Assembly: GCA_002732015.1 (NCBI GenBank)
Contig: PCCU01000076.1
Location: 1 to 7,030, forward strand
DNA length: 7,030 nucleotides
Source: Candidatus Pelagibacterales bacterium
GTDB taxonomy: Bacteria; Pseudomonadota; Alphaproteobacteria; TMED109
Direction: 5' to 3'
Shown: positions 1 through 5,358 of the stretch, piece by piece
Layout of the letters: each line of letters starts with the position of its first letter
Numbering within the stretch: position 1 is the stretch's first letter
Notes under the pieces: generated by a model
The model's input: only the letters and a program-made list of their open reading frames with translations
What the model was told of the DNA's origin: nothing
Database searches by the model: none
Position numbers and translations under genes: made by a program

Positions 1-1
1 A

Positions 2-352
2 CTTAGTAGTTCAAAGAAAACTAAGTTATATAAAAAAAATGAAATTATTTATAGAGAAAATGATAGAGTAAATGAAATTTATATTATATTAGATGGCACT
101 GTTGAAAGCACAACCTCAAAAAATTCTAAATCCTCGCAACTAAACCTACAAAAAGGAAGCTCTTTGGGCTTAATTGATACAATACTTGATAGACCTTTTA
201 CTAGAAAAATGAAAGCAAAAAGCTCTGTGTCATTAGCAATTATTGAAAAAAATAAAATAAAAAATTTATTGACCAGAGAGCCCTTTTCTGGAGCTCTCAT
301 TAAAAGTCTAGTTATAGATATTGATAATAAATATCCTAATACTTGGAGTTAA
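2..352 (+). CDS. Cyclic-nucleotide-binding-fold protein, 5' end cut by the window
   Basis: The reading frame is open from base 2 to the TAA at 350-352, giving 116 visible residues; the start lies upstream of the window. The visible part reads as a CNB (CAP effector-like) beta-roll. Residues 12-35 (KKNEIIYRENDRVNEIYIIL, then DGTVE) match the first strands, where an 'F..G....YIIL.G.V' pattern is usual. Residues 51-76 (KGSSLGLIDTILDRPFTRK onward) occupy the phosphate-binding cassette. The usual Glu of 'FGE' is Leu here and the usual 'R-S/T-A' Arg does not align, so canonical cAMP or cGMP binding is doubtful (inference from family motifs). No DNA-binding helix-turn-helix follows: the protein ends about 20 residues after the fold. 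It is therefore unlikely to be a complete Crp-type regulator unless a DNA-binding part lies N-terminal. One base separates it from the next gene, which has the same fold, so the two are probably co-transcribed. The biological role is unknown. Confidence 0.8.
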   Translation, partial: LSSSKKTKLYKKNEIIYRENDRVNEIYIILDGTVESTTSKNSKSSQLNLQKGSSLGLIDTILDRPFTRKMKAKSSVSLAIIEKNKIKNLLTREPFSGALIKSLVIDIDNKYPNTWS

Positions 353-353
353 A

Positions 354-662
354 ATGAAAAAATATTTTTTTCATAAAGAAGTCATTGTTAAGAGAGGAAA
401 TCAAGCTGAAAACTTTTTAGTAATTTTAAGAGGGAAAGCTTTAGTACTAAACTCTATGGGCAACAAAGTTTTTAGTGAAATTCAAGAAAATCAATCCTTC
501 GGTTTAATAGAGATACTTAAAAATATTAAATGGAAAAATACAATAGTTTCTGAAAAAAACTCTGAAGTTTTATTTATTCCTAAAGAGAAATTTATAAAAA
601 ATGTCTTTTCCAACAAATTATTAACTAATTTAACATTAAATATTCTTAAAATGGCTAAATAA
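354..662 (+). CDS. Small stand-alone cyclic-nucleotide-binding-fold protein (102 aa)
   Basis: This is a single CNB-like beta-roll with nothing appended. Residues 4-31 (FFHKEVIVKRGNQAENFLVI, then LRGKALV) match the N-terminal strands. Residues 46-58 (ENQSFGLIEILKN) match the phosphate-binding cassette, but the Glu after FG is replaced by Leu and no matching Arg follows. The region around residues 77-84 (EVLFIPKEKF) matches the last strand and hinge helix. I chose ATG 354 because GGAG at 345-348 sits 5 bases upstream; an in-frame ATA at 321 would give 11 more residues inside the previous gene and has no ribosome site. It starts 1 bp after the previous CNB gene, and both share a 'FGLI/LGLI' cassette, so they look like a tandem duplication. 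With no helix-turn-helix or enzymatic domain, a role as a ligand- or protein-interaction module is the most that can be inferred. Confidence 0.8.
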   Translation: MKKYFFHKEVIVKRGNQAENFLVILRGKALVLNSMGNKVFSEIQENQSFGLIEILKNIKWKNTIVSEKNSEVLFIPKEKFIKNVFSNKLLTNLTLNILKMAK

Positions 663-670
663 TCTTTTTT

Positions 671-686
671 TGGCAAGTAAATTGCT
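671..686 (+). promoter_or_regulatory. Sigma-54 (-24/-12) promoter for the 69-aa protein
   Basis: The sequence TGGCAAGTAAATTGCT compares with the sigma-54 consensus TGGCACG-N4-TTGCW. The GG at 672-673 and GC at 684-685 are separated by exactly 10 bases, and only one conserved position (the C of GGCAC) differs. A run of seven T (665-671) runs into its 5' end. With C685 as -12, transcription would begin near 697, just before the AAAGGAG ribosome site (698-704) of the gene at 714. It lies in the 51-bp gap after the CNB genes. This is the best match of the three such sites in the window. Confidence 0.8.
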
Positions 687-713
687 AATTACTTATTAAA
701 GGAGATTTACAAT

Positions 714-923
714 ATGTCAAGATTAGTTTTAAATAATTTAAAAAGCAAACTAGAAAACATGTACAATACTAATATTAAAATTAATATAGGTATTTATGAT
801 GATCATAATAATATTATAGAGGAAAAAAATATACCTCTAGGAAACTATTTAAATGATCCTCTTCCATCTAAATATGAAAAAAAAATTACAGAATCTTTGG
901 CAGCAAAATTTGCTAAAGCTTAA
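714..923 (+). CDS. Hypothetical 69-residue protein, sigma-54-driven
   Basis: I do not recognise this protein. The start is well supported: AAAGGAG at 698-704 lies 9 bases before ATG 714, and a near-consensus sigma-54 promoter lies at 671-686. There is no signal peptide, membrane helix or cysteine. The visible layout is an N-terminal amphipathic helix (residues 3-17), two likely strands around a turn (residues 20-40, IKINIGIYDDHNNIIEEKNI at 21-40), and a charged C-terminal helix (52-68, ending AAKFAKA). It is small, soluble and probably cytoplasmic. Its neighbours are the CNB pair upstream on the same strand and rpoN downstream on the opposite strand, convergent with a 71-bp gap. A motility or sigma-54-regulon role follows only from the promoter. 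It is not the ribosome hibernation factor Hpf that often neighbours rpoN; it is too short and does not resemble that family. Confidence 0.75.
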   Translation: MSRLVLNNLKSKLENMYNTNIKINIGIYDDHNNIIEEKNIPLGNYLNDPLPSKYEKKITESLAAKFAKA

Positions 924-994
924 TTTTAAATTCATTTAAAAATCAAATATTATAAAAAATGCTTTAAATTTATCTATATACTCTAAAGTAAAAT

Positions 995-2431
995 TTAGCT
1001 TTTAATATTTATAACTTTATTTAATCTCATTAATCTTTTTCTTTCAGCAGAAGAAGGTATTTTTAACATCTCTCTATATTTTGCAACTGTTCTTCTAGCT
1101 ACTAGAACCCCTCTTTCTTTGAATAGCAAGGAAAGTTTTTCATCACTGTAAGGTCTATTACTTTTTTCACTGCTTATTATCTCTTTTAATAGCGTTCTAA
1201 CAGTTTTTGCTGAATGTGCTTCTTCATTTTCATTTTGTCCAACTGAACTACTAAAAAAATCTTTCATTTGAAATAGTCCCCATGGGGTTTGTAATAGTTT
1301 TGACCTTGTTACTCTACTTACAGTACTCTCATGCATGCCAATAGAACCAGCTACATTTCTTAGAACTAATGGTTTTAGATGTCCAGGGCCATTTTTAAAA
1401 AATTCTTTTTGCTTCTTAAGAATTTCTACTGCTACTTTTAAGGTGGTAGAGTTTCTTTGTTCTATAGCTCTTAATAACCATTTTGCTGAATTAAATGCTT
1501 CAGATACAAACTTTTTATCATTTTCATTCTTCCTTATATTATTTTTTACTTTTTCTGCTAAGCCTTCTTCTATTTTAATTGCAGGTAAAGTTGATTTATT
1601 CAGCTCTACTTTCCAGCCTTTTTTAGTTTTTTCTATAACCACATCAGGAGGTTCGATCCTAAAATCGTCATCATTAAATGATGTAGCTGGCTTTGGGTTT
1701 AAACTCTTAATTATATTTACATATTCTGATAGTTTGTCCTCATTAACCTTTGCAAGTTTACAAAGCTTTTGTATCTCTCCTTTTGCTAAGTATTCAAGAT
1801 TATTTGTAACTATTTCAATACTTTGATTAAGCAAACCCTTCTCTATTAATTGTAATCTCAAACATTCACCTAGATTTCTAGCGAAAACGCCAGTTGGTTC
1901 AAATTTTTGTAATTTTTGTAAAACTTTAAAAGTACTATCTTTTTCCAAATTATTTTGAGAAGTAAATTCATCAATATCAAAATTTATCCATCCTGATGGC
2001 TCAATTAAATCCAAAATTAGAATTGCTACTCTCCTCTCTAACCCCTCAGGTATTTCTAATAGTATTTGTTCCATTAAATGAGACCTTAAAGATTTTTTTG
2101 GTTCAGCTATACGTTCCTCAATGGAAGAAATATCATCAAAAGAATTACTTCTTTGTTTGCTCTGAAACCTTTCTTCCCATCTCTGTGTATCTTTTTCATT
2201 ATCCTCACTAAAACTTTCTTTATTGTTGCTTTCTTCTATCTTGCTATTATTGTTTCTTGAAAGAACATCACTTTTTTTGTTTTCTAGAAAAGGATTTTTT
2301 TCTATCTCCTCTTCAATATAACTAGATAGTTCTAAATTTGAAAATTGAAGTAATTTTATAGCCTGTCTGAGTTGTGGCGTCATAACAATAGACTGACTGT
2401 GTTTTATATTTAGACGTTGATTTAACTGCAT
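995..2431 (-). CDS. rpoN: RNA polymerase sigma-54 factor RpoN
   Basis: This alternative sigma factor directs core RNA polymerase to -24/-12 promoters and needs an AAA+ enhancer-binding activator to open them. At 478 residues it has normal length and all regions are present. Region I (1-50) contains MTPQLRQAIKLLQ (17-29) and the activator-responsive helices. Region II (about 51-110) is acidic and Asn/Ser-rich. The core-binding domain spans about 112-300 (GVFARNLGECLRLQL at 181-195). The helix-turn-helix is around 360-378 (VAGSIGMHESTVSRVTRSK). The RpoN box that reads the -24 element is intact at 445-453 (ARRTVAKYR). The start at 2431 is fixed by AGGAGG at 2437-2442, 5 bases upstream. The gene stands alone: lptB, hpf and ptsN, which usually flank rpoN in proteobacteria, are not next to it. 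It is convergent with the 69-aa gene and divergent from the membrane-protein gene at 2636. Its own upstream region has no GG-N10-GC site, so it is not self-driven through sigma-54. Confidence 0.98.
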   Translation of the reverse strand: MQLNQRLNIKHSQSIVMTPQLRQAIKLLQFSNLELSSYIEEEIEKNPFLENKKSDVLSRNNNSKIEESNNKESFSEDNEKDTQRWEERFQSKQRSNSFDDISSIEERIAEPKKSLRSHLMEQILLEIPEGLERRVAILILDLIEPSGWINFDIDEFTSQNNLEKDSTFKVLQKLQKFEPTGVFARNLGECLRLQLIEKGLLNQSIEIVTNNLEYLAKGEIQKLCKLAKVNEDKLSEYVNIIKSLNPKPATSFNDDDFRIEPPDVVIEKTKKGWKVELNKSTLPAIKIEEGLAEKVKNNIRKNENDKKFVSEAFNSAKWLLRAIEQRNSTTLKVAVEILKKQKEFFKNGPGHLKPLVLRNVAGSIGMHESTVSRVTRSKLLQTPWGLFQMKDFFSSSVGQNENEEAHSAKTVRTLLKEIISSEKSNRPYSDEKLSLLFKERGVLVARRTVAKYREMLKIPSSAERKRLMRLNKVINIKS

Positions 2432-2449
2432 AATAACCTCCTGTTTTTA

Positions 2450-2504
2450 ATCAATTTGATAGGTAAAGGAATTAAAATCAAAGTTTTAATTTGACTCTCA
2501 AATT
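2450..2504. repeat. Cluster of inverted repeats in the rpoN leader
   Basis: Three AT-rich inverted repeats sit within 75 bp upstream of rpoN. ATCAA-T-TTGAT is at 2450-2460. AATTAAAA/TTTTAATT has arms at 2470-2477 and 2484-2491 with a 6-base loop. AATTTGA-CTC-TCAAATT is at 2488-2504, a perfect 7-bp dyad with a 3-base spacer. The last two share bases 2488-2491, so as RNA hairpins they would be mutually exclusive. They could be an operator, competing leader hairpins, or chance in AT-rich DNA. The rest of the 204-bp divergent gap (2432-2635) holds the rpoN ribosome site and AT-rich DNA with only weak promoter-like hexamers, such as TATAAA at 2569-2574 and TAAAAT at 2588-2593 on the + strand. Confidence 0.4.
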
Positions 2505-2635
2505 GGTCAACATAATGACTACAAATTTTATTATTAATTAGCTTTTTTCTAATATTTTTTATTATTTGTATAAAAATTTAAATTTTGTAAAATATTTTTA
2601 GGTCAAAAATATGACAATTATATTTAGGATAAAAT

Positions 2636-2911
2636 GTGCAAGATTGTAGAAATTGTTTAATTATTAGATATTTTTTAATTGCAGTATTATTTATTGTATT
2701 AGTAGGGTTAGTATTTACAGATAAAACTCATTATTTATCAATAATTAAACCTGATTACCTTGCATATTTAATTCTATTCATAGGTTTTTTAATTTTTATA
2801 ATTAAGCTTTATCAGTACCTAAAAAAACTACCTATTTCTAACAAGTCTGACAAAATTGGGGATAGTACCGGGAAATCTCCCAAAAGTATGTCCAGTAAAA
2901 AAATTAACTGA
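2636..2911 (+). CDS. Small two-helix membrane protein (91 aa), unknown function
   Basis: I do not recognise a family. Two hydrophobic segments, about residues 9-28 (IIRYFLIAVLFIVLVGLVF) and 39-58 (PDYLAYLILFIGFLIFIIKL), predict an inner-membrane hairpin. A short N-terminus carries a C-x2-C pair (Cys4, Cys7), and a basic, Lys/Ser-rich tail covers about residues 63-91. The start is GTG 2636: AGGA (2626-2629) lies 6 bases upstream, an in-frame stop at 2630-2632 rules out a longer form, and the ATG at 2634 is out of frame and reaches a stop after eight codons. The gene is divergent from rpoN across a 204-bp gap. Its last 84 bases overlap the 3' end of the DUF1566-type gene on the other strand, so the hydrophilic tail is partly dictated by that gene. 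Cys4/Cys7 could bind a metal or form a disulphide; that is speculation. Confidence 0.65.
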   Translation: MQDCRNCLIIRYFLIAVLFIVLVGLVFTDKTHYLSIIKPDYLAYLILFIGFLIFIIKLYQYLKKLPISNKSDKIGDSTGKSPKSMSSKKIN

Positions 2912-3334
2912 CCAAAAGAAATTTTTATACCAATTATTTCTTTCTCCAGTCCAAAATGGTTCATAAGGCGTGTTAGGAAAAAATTGCGAATTAATTTTTA
3001 CTTTCCCACATTCAAAACAGACTATACTTTCCAACTCTTTTCTAGTAGGAAGCCTCCATTCTCCTTCTAATTGTTGGCTTGCCTTTTCTTTAGCTTTTTC
3101 TACCTGTTCCATAGTTAGTTTAATAGCTGTTCCCTCACAAGTATTATTTTTCCAAATTTGACCAACACTGCACCTTAGCCATAAAATGTTATTCTGAAGA
3201 TCTAAAATTAAGTGTTCTTTTTCCATTAAGTAATTATTCGATAAAACTTTATTATTGGTATAAAATGTATTAGAAATTACTATATAAAGTAATATAATAA
3301 AGAAGTTTTTTAGGTAATTATGTATTTTTTTCAT
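2828..3334 (-). CDS. Exported DUF1566 / Lcl C-terminal-domain protein
   Basis: The 168-residue protein begins with a signal-peptide-like stretch (residues 1-28: KK, then a hydrophobic core at 11-22). A single Lcl_C/DUF1566 module covers about 43-168. Recognisable blocks in order are a Trp/Cys segment (ILWLRCSVGQIWKNNTCEG at 50-68), GEWRLPTRKELESIV (91-105), FFPNTPYEPFWTGER (118-132), WSVNFFTGHTFGRF (141-154) and VRLVRNR (162-168). Cys55 and Cys66, and Cys106 and Cys109, could form disulphides in the periplasm or outside the cell. The family occurs in surface and secreted proteins, sometimes as adhesin domains, but its molecular role is poorly defined. The ATG at 3334 has only a weak ribosome site. 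The start codon lies 5 bp from the sigma-54 promoter of pomA, so this divergent gene must share its control region with the stator operon. Its tail overlaps the membrane-protein gene by 84 bp. Confidence 0.85.
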   Translation of the reverse strand: MKKIHNYLKNFFIILLYIVISNTFYTNNKVLSNNYLMEKEHLILDLQNNILWLRCSVGQIWKNNTCEGTAIKLTMEQVEKAKEKASQQLEGEWRLPTRKELESIVCFECGKVKINSQFFPNTPYEPFWTGERNNWYKNFFWSVNFFTGHTFGRFPGTIPNFVRLVRNR

Positions 3335-3338
3335 TAAA

Positions 3339-3354
3339 TGGTCTCATAATTGCT
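3339..3354 (+). promoter_or_regulatory. Sigma-54 (-24/-12) promoter for the pomA-motB operon
   Basis: In TGGTCTCATAATTGCT the GG (3340-3341) and GC (3352-3353) are exactly 10 bases apart, and the -12 half TTGCT matches the consensus. The -24 half, TGGTC, is weaker than TGGCA. Seven T (3325-3331) lie just upstream, inside the divergent gene. Transcription would start near 3365, giving a 47-base leader before ATG 3412. Control of a stator operon by sigma-54 is common in polar-flagellated bacteria and fits rpoN being nearby. Confidence 0.65.
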
Positions 3355-3365
3355 AAGTAATATTT

Positions 3366-3394
3366 ATAATATAATATAAATTGGTTAACCACAA
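3366..3394 (-). promoter_or_regulatory. Possible housekeeping promoter for the DUF1566-type gene
   Basis: Read on the minus strand, TTGTGG (bases 3389-3394) and TATTAT (3366-3371) are spaced by 17 bases. Transcription would start near 3359, about 25 bases before the start at 3334. The elements overlap the predicted pomA start site at 3365, so the two promoters would interfere with each other. The sequence here is AT-rich and the -35 match is moderate, so this is tentative. Confidence 0.35.
3382..3391. repeat. Perfect palindrome TGGTTAACCA in the pomA leader
   Basis: This is a 10-bp perfect dyad with more G and C than its surroundings. It lies between the predicted pomA transcription start (about 3365) and the GGGGG ribosome site (3399-3403), and it overlaps the possible -35 element of the divergent gene. 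It could be a regulator half-site, but the arms are short and there is only one copy. Confidence 0.35.
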
Positions 3395-3411
3395 CCACGG
3401 GGGTCAATAGT

Positions 3412-4188
3412 ATGGATATAGCATCTTTAATAGGTTTATTAGGAGCAGCAGGGATGATCGCAGGAGCAATGATTTCTGCAGGAGGGTTAGGAATGTTTAT
3501 CGATGTTCCTTCTATGTTAATTGTTTTTGGAGGAACATTTTTTGCTGTTATGTACAGGTGTGAACTACCTCAATTTTTAGGTCATTTTGGGGTAATGGGT
3601 AAAGTATTTATGCCAGGAAAAAGAAATGCTGAAGAATTAATTACAAGAGTTTCAGAATTAGCAACTATTGCTAGAAAAGACGGTATGATGGCATTAGAGG
3701 GCCAAGAAGTACCAGATAAATTTTTTGAAAAAGGTCTCCAAATGTTAGTAGATGGAGCAGATGAAGCAAAACTCAATGAACAGATGCAAATAGAATTAGC
3801 ATCGATGAAAAAAAGACATGAAATGAATCAAGCTGTTATAGGTTCATGGATTGACATAGGCCCCGCTATGGGGATGATAGGAACATTAGTAGGATTAGTT
3901 GCAATGCTTGGAAATATGGCCGACCCTAAAGCTATTGGACCTGCGATGGCAGTTGCCCTTTTAACTACATTATATGGAGCAATGTTAGCTAATGTTATCT
4001 TTTTGCCGATGAAAATTACTTTAGAGCAAAATACAGCAAAGGAAGTAGTTTTTAGAGAAATGATACTATCAGCTTTAAGAGCAATATCTAGAGGAGAAAG
4101 CCCTAGAAATATTCAAGATCAATTACTAGCGAATCTTCCTCCAAAGCAACAAGAAAAAATTGAAGCTGCTGCTGCAGCTGCAGGATAA
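3412..4188 (+). CDS. pomA: Flagellar stator protein PomA/MotA
   Basis: With MotB/PomB this inner-membrane protein forms the ion channel that powers flagellar rotation, and its cytoplasmic loop pushes on FliG. At 258 residues it has normal PomA length. Four membrane segments lie at about 5-25, 33-49, 145-167 and 177-199. The cytoplasmic loop carries R88, K89 and E96 (TIARKDGMMALEG), the charged FliG-contact positions. The channel-lining motif is DIGPAMGMIGTLVGL (148-162, with P151). From memory of Vibrio PomA numbering, D31, D148, T158 and T186 are all present at the same positions, which points to a Na+-driven rather than H+-driven stator (inference). The C-terminus ends in a run of alanines (252-257). 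ATG 3412 is supported by GGGGG at 3399-3403, 8 bases upstream. motB follows after 12 bp, and a sigma-54 promoter lies at 3339-3354. The ortholog name motA would also be acceptable. Confidence 0.97.
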   Translation: MDIASLIGLLGAAGMIAGAMISAGGLGMFIDVPSMLIVFGGTFFAVMYRCELPQFLGHFGVMGKVFMPGKRNAEELITRVSELATIARKDGMMALEGQEVPDKFFEKGLQMLVDGADEAKLNEQMQIELASMKKRHEMNQAVIGSWIDIGPAMGMIGTLVGLVAMLGNMADPKAIGPAMAVALLTTLYGAMLANVIFLPMKITLEQNTAKEVVFREMILSALRAISRGESPRNIQDQLLANLPPKQQEKIEAAAAAAG

Positions 4189-4200
4189 ATAGGAGTATAA

Positions 4201-5358
4201 ATGGCTGTTTCCAAAGAAGCTGAAGAAGTTGTAGTAGAAGACGGTTTTACTGAAGACGATTGTCCAAAGTGTCCTCCAAAAGGAGCTCCTGCTTGGATGG
4301 CAACATTTGCTGATATGGCTACACTTTTAATGGCATTTTTTGTATTAATTTTATCTTTTGCAGAATTTAATGTACCAAAATTTAAACAAATTAGTGGTAG
4401 CTTAAAAAATGCATTTGGTGTTCAAAGAATGGTACCTGTTGTTGAGCAACCAAAAGGGACTACAATATTAAGTTTAAACTTCAGTCCTTCTCCTTCTCCC
4501 TCAGTTACTGAAAATATTACTCAACAAACTACATTAGAAGAGAAACCTGAATTAGAAGTTCAAACAAAAACAAAAGATGAAGATTTCAGTGAAGACACAA
4601 AAAAACTTGCAGAATCAATAAAAGAAGCTGTAGCTAGAGGAGATATTGAAATTGAAGTATTAGGAAAAAATGTTGTTATGAACTTTACACCTACTGACTC
4701 TGAACAAAAAGACTTACCACAACTTTTACAAGAAACATTAAATGCTATAGAAAAAGCCAAAGCTGCTGCTGGAAAATCTAACAAGGATGTATTAGTTGGA
4801 GGCTTAGAAGAAAAACTAAAAGAACTTTCAGAAGCAGCCGATCAAGCTCAAGATGCATTAAATCAAGATAAAAGTGAAAAAGAACAATTTAAAAAAGCAG
4901 AAGAAAAAGCTGAACTAACAGAAGATGAATTAAAAGTTGCTTTAAAGCAAGAAATTGGACAAGGGTTAGTAACTGTAGAAAAAAAAGAGGATAAAGTTAT
5001 AGTTACCGTCGGAGCTGGTGGAGCTTTTCCTTCAGGTACTGCTAAACTTACTCCTCAAGCAAAAAAAATTATGGATAACATTGCAAAAGTTAATTCAAAA
5101 GGTAAAAGTACAATTATGGTTACGGGTCATACTGATGATGTACCATTAGTATTTGGATCACAATATAGAGATAATTGGGATTTAGCTGCAGCAAGAGCAG
5201 CATCAGTTGTGCAGAGCTTAGAAGACAGTAATGTAATCTCTCCTGGACGATTAATTGCAACAAGTAAAGGAGAGACTCAACCAGTTGCATCTAATGAAAC
5301 TAGCACTGGAAGAAGTAAAAATAGAAGAATTGAGATTGAAATTAATTATGGAAAATAA
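4201..5358 (+). CDS. motB: Flagellar stator protein MotB/PomB with an extended linker
   Basis: This is the partner of PomA: one membrane helix supplies the ion-binding Asp and a periplasmic OmpA-like domain anchors the stator to peptidoglycan. The cytoplasmic N-terminus (1-30) is acidic and has CPKC at 21-24. The helix spans about 32-54, with the essential Asp at 38 (WMATFADMATLLMAFFVLIL). The plug and linker start at about 55. The OmpA/MotB domain is about 265-385, with TGHTDD at 308-313, NWDLAAARA (325-333) and NRRIEIEI (374-381). At 385 residues it exceeds the roughly 315 of Vibrio PomB. The excess is a linker with SPSPSPS (95-101), an acidic Lys/Glu coiled-coil-like stretch (about 165-240), and an apparent duplicate of the pre-OmpA element: residues 136-160 resemble 244-268 at a constant offset of 108. 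AGGAG at 4191-4195 fixes the start. The 3' end overlaps the next gene by 11 bp. The name pomB is equally apt. Confidence 0.96.
   Translation: MAVSKEAEEVVVEDGFTEDDCPKCPPKGAPAWMATFADMATLLMAFFVLILSFAEFNVPKFKQISGSLKNAFGVQRMVPVVEQPKGTTILSLNFSPSPSPSVTENITQQTTLEEKPELEVQTKTKDEDFSEDTKKLAESIKEAVARGDIEIEVLGKNVVMNFTPTDSEQKDLPQLLQETLNAIEKAKAAAGKSNKDVLVGGLEEKLKELSEAADQAQDALNQDKSEKEQFKKAEEKAELTEDELKVALKQEIGQGLVTVEKKEDKVIVTVGAGGAFPSGTAKLTPQAKKIMDNIAKVNSKGKSTIMVTGHTDDVPLVFGSQYRDNWDLAAARAASVVQSLEDSNVISPGRLIATSKGETQPVASNETSTGRSKNRRIEIEINYGK

Noticed and set aside
94..109. TGGCAC followed by GC, resembling a sigma-54 site
   Set aside because: GG and GC are 11 bases apart instead of 10 and it lies inside the first CNB coding frame, well away from a suitable start.
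924..941. Inverted repeat TTTTAAAT-TC-ATTTAAAA after the 69-aa gene, as a terminator
   Set aside because: The stem is all A-T, the loop is two bases, and no T-run follows on either strand; expected by chance at this composition.
1335..1826. A 163-codon open frame on the + strand
   Set aside because: It lies wholly antisense within rpoN, whose product is unmistakable; it has no ribosome site or recognisable motif.
1996..2211. A 71-codon open frame on the + strand
   Set aside because: It is antisense to the RpoN N-terminal half, with no domain signal.
3365..3380. Overlapping TATAAT, TATAAT and TATAAA as a sigma-70 promoter for pomA
   Set aside because: No -35 hexamer is at 16-18 bases; the nearest, TTGCTA at 3350-3355, is 14 or 19 bases away and is better explained as the -12 half of the sigma-54 site.
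4560..4784. A 74-codon minus-strand frame inside motB
   Set aside because: It is a shadow of the biased Lys/Glu/Ala-rich motB linker, with no ribosome site or independent support.
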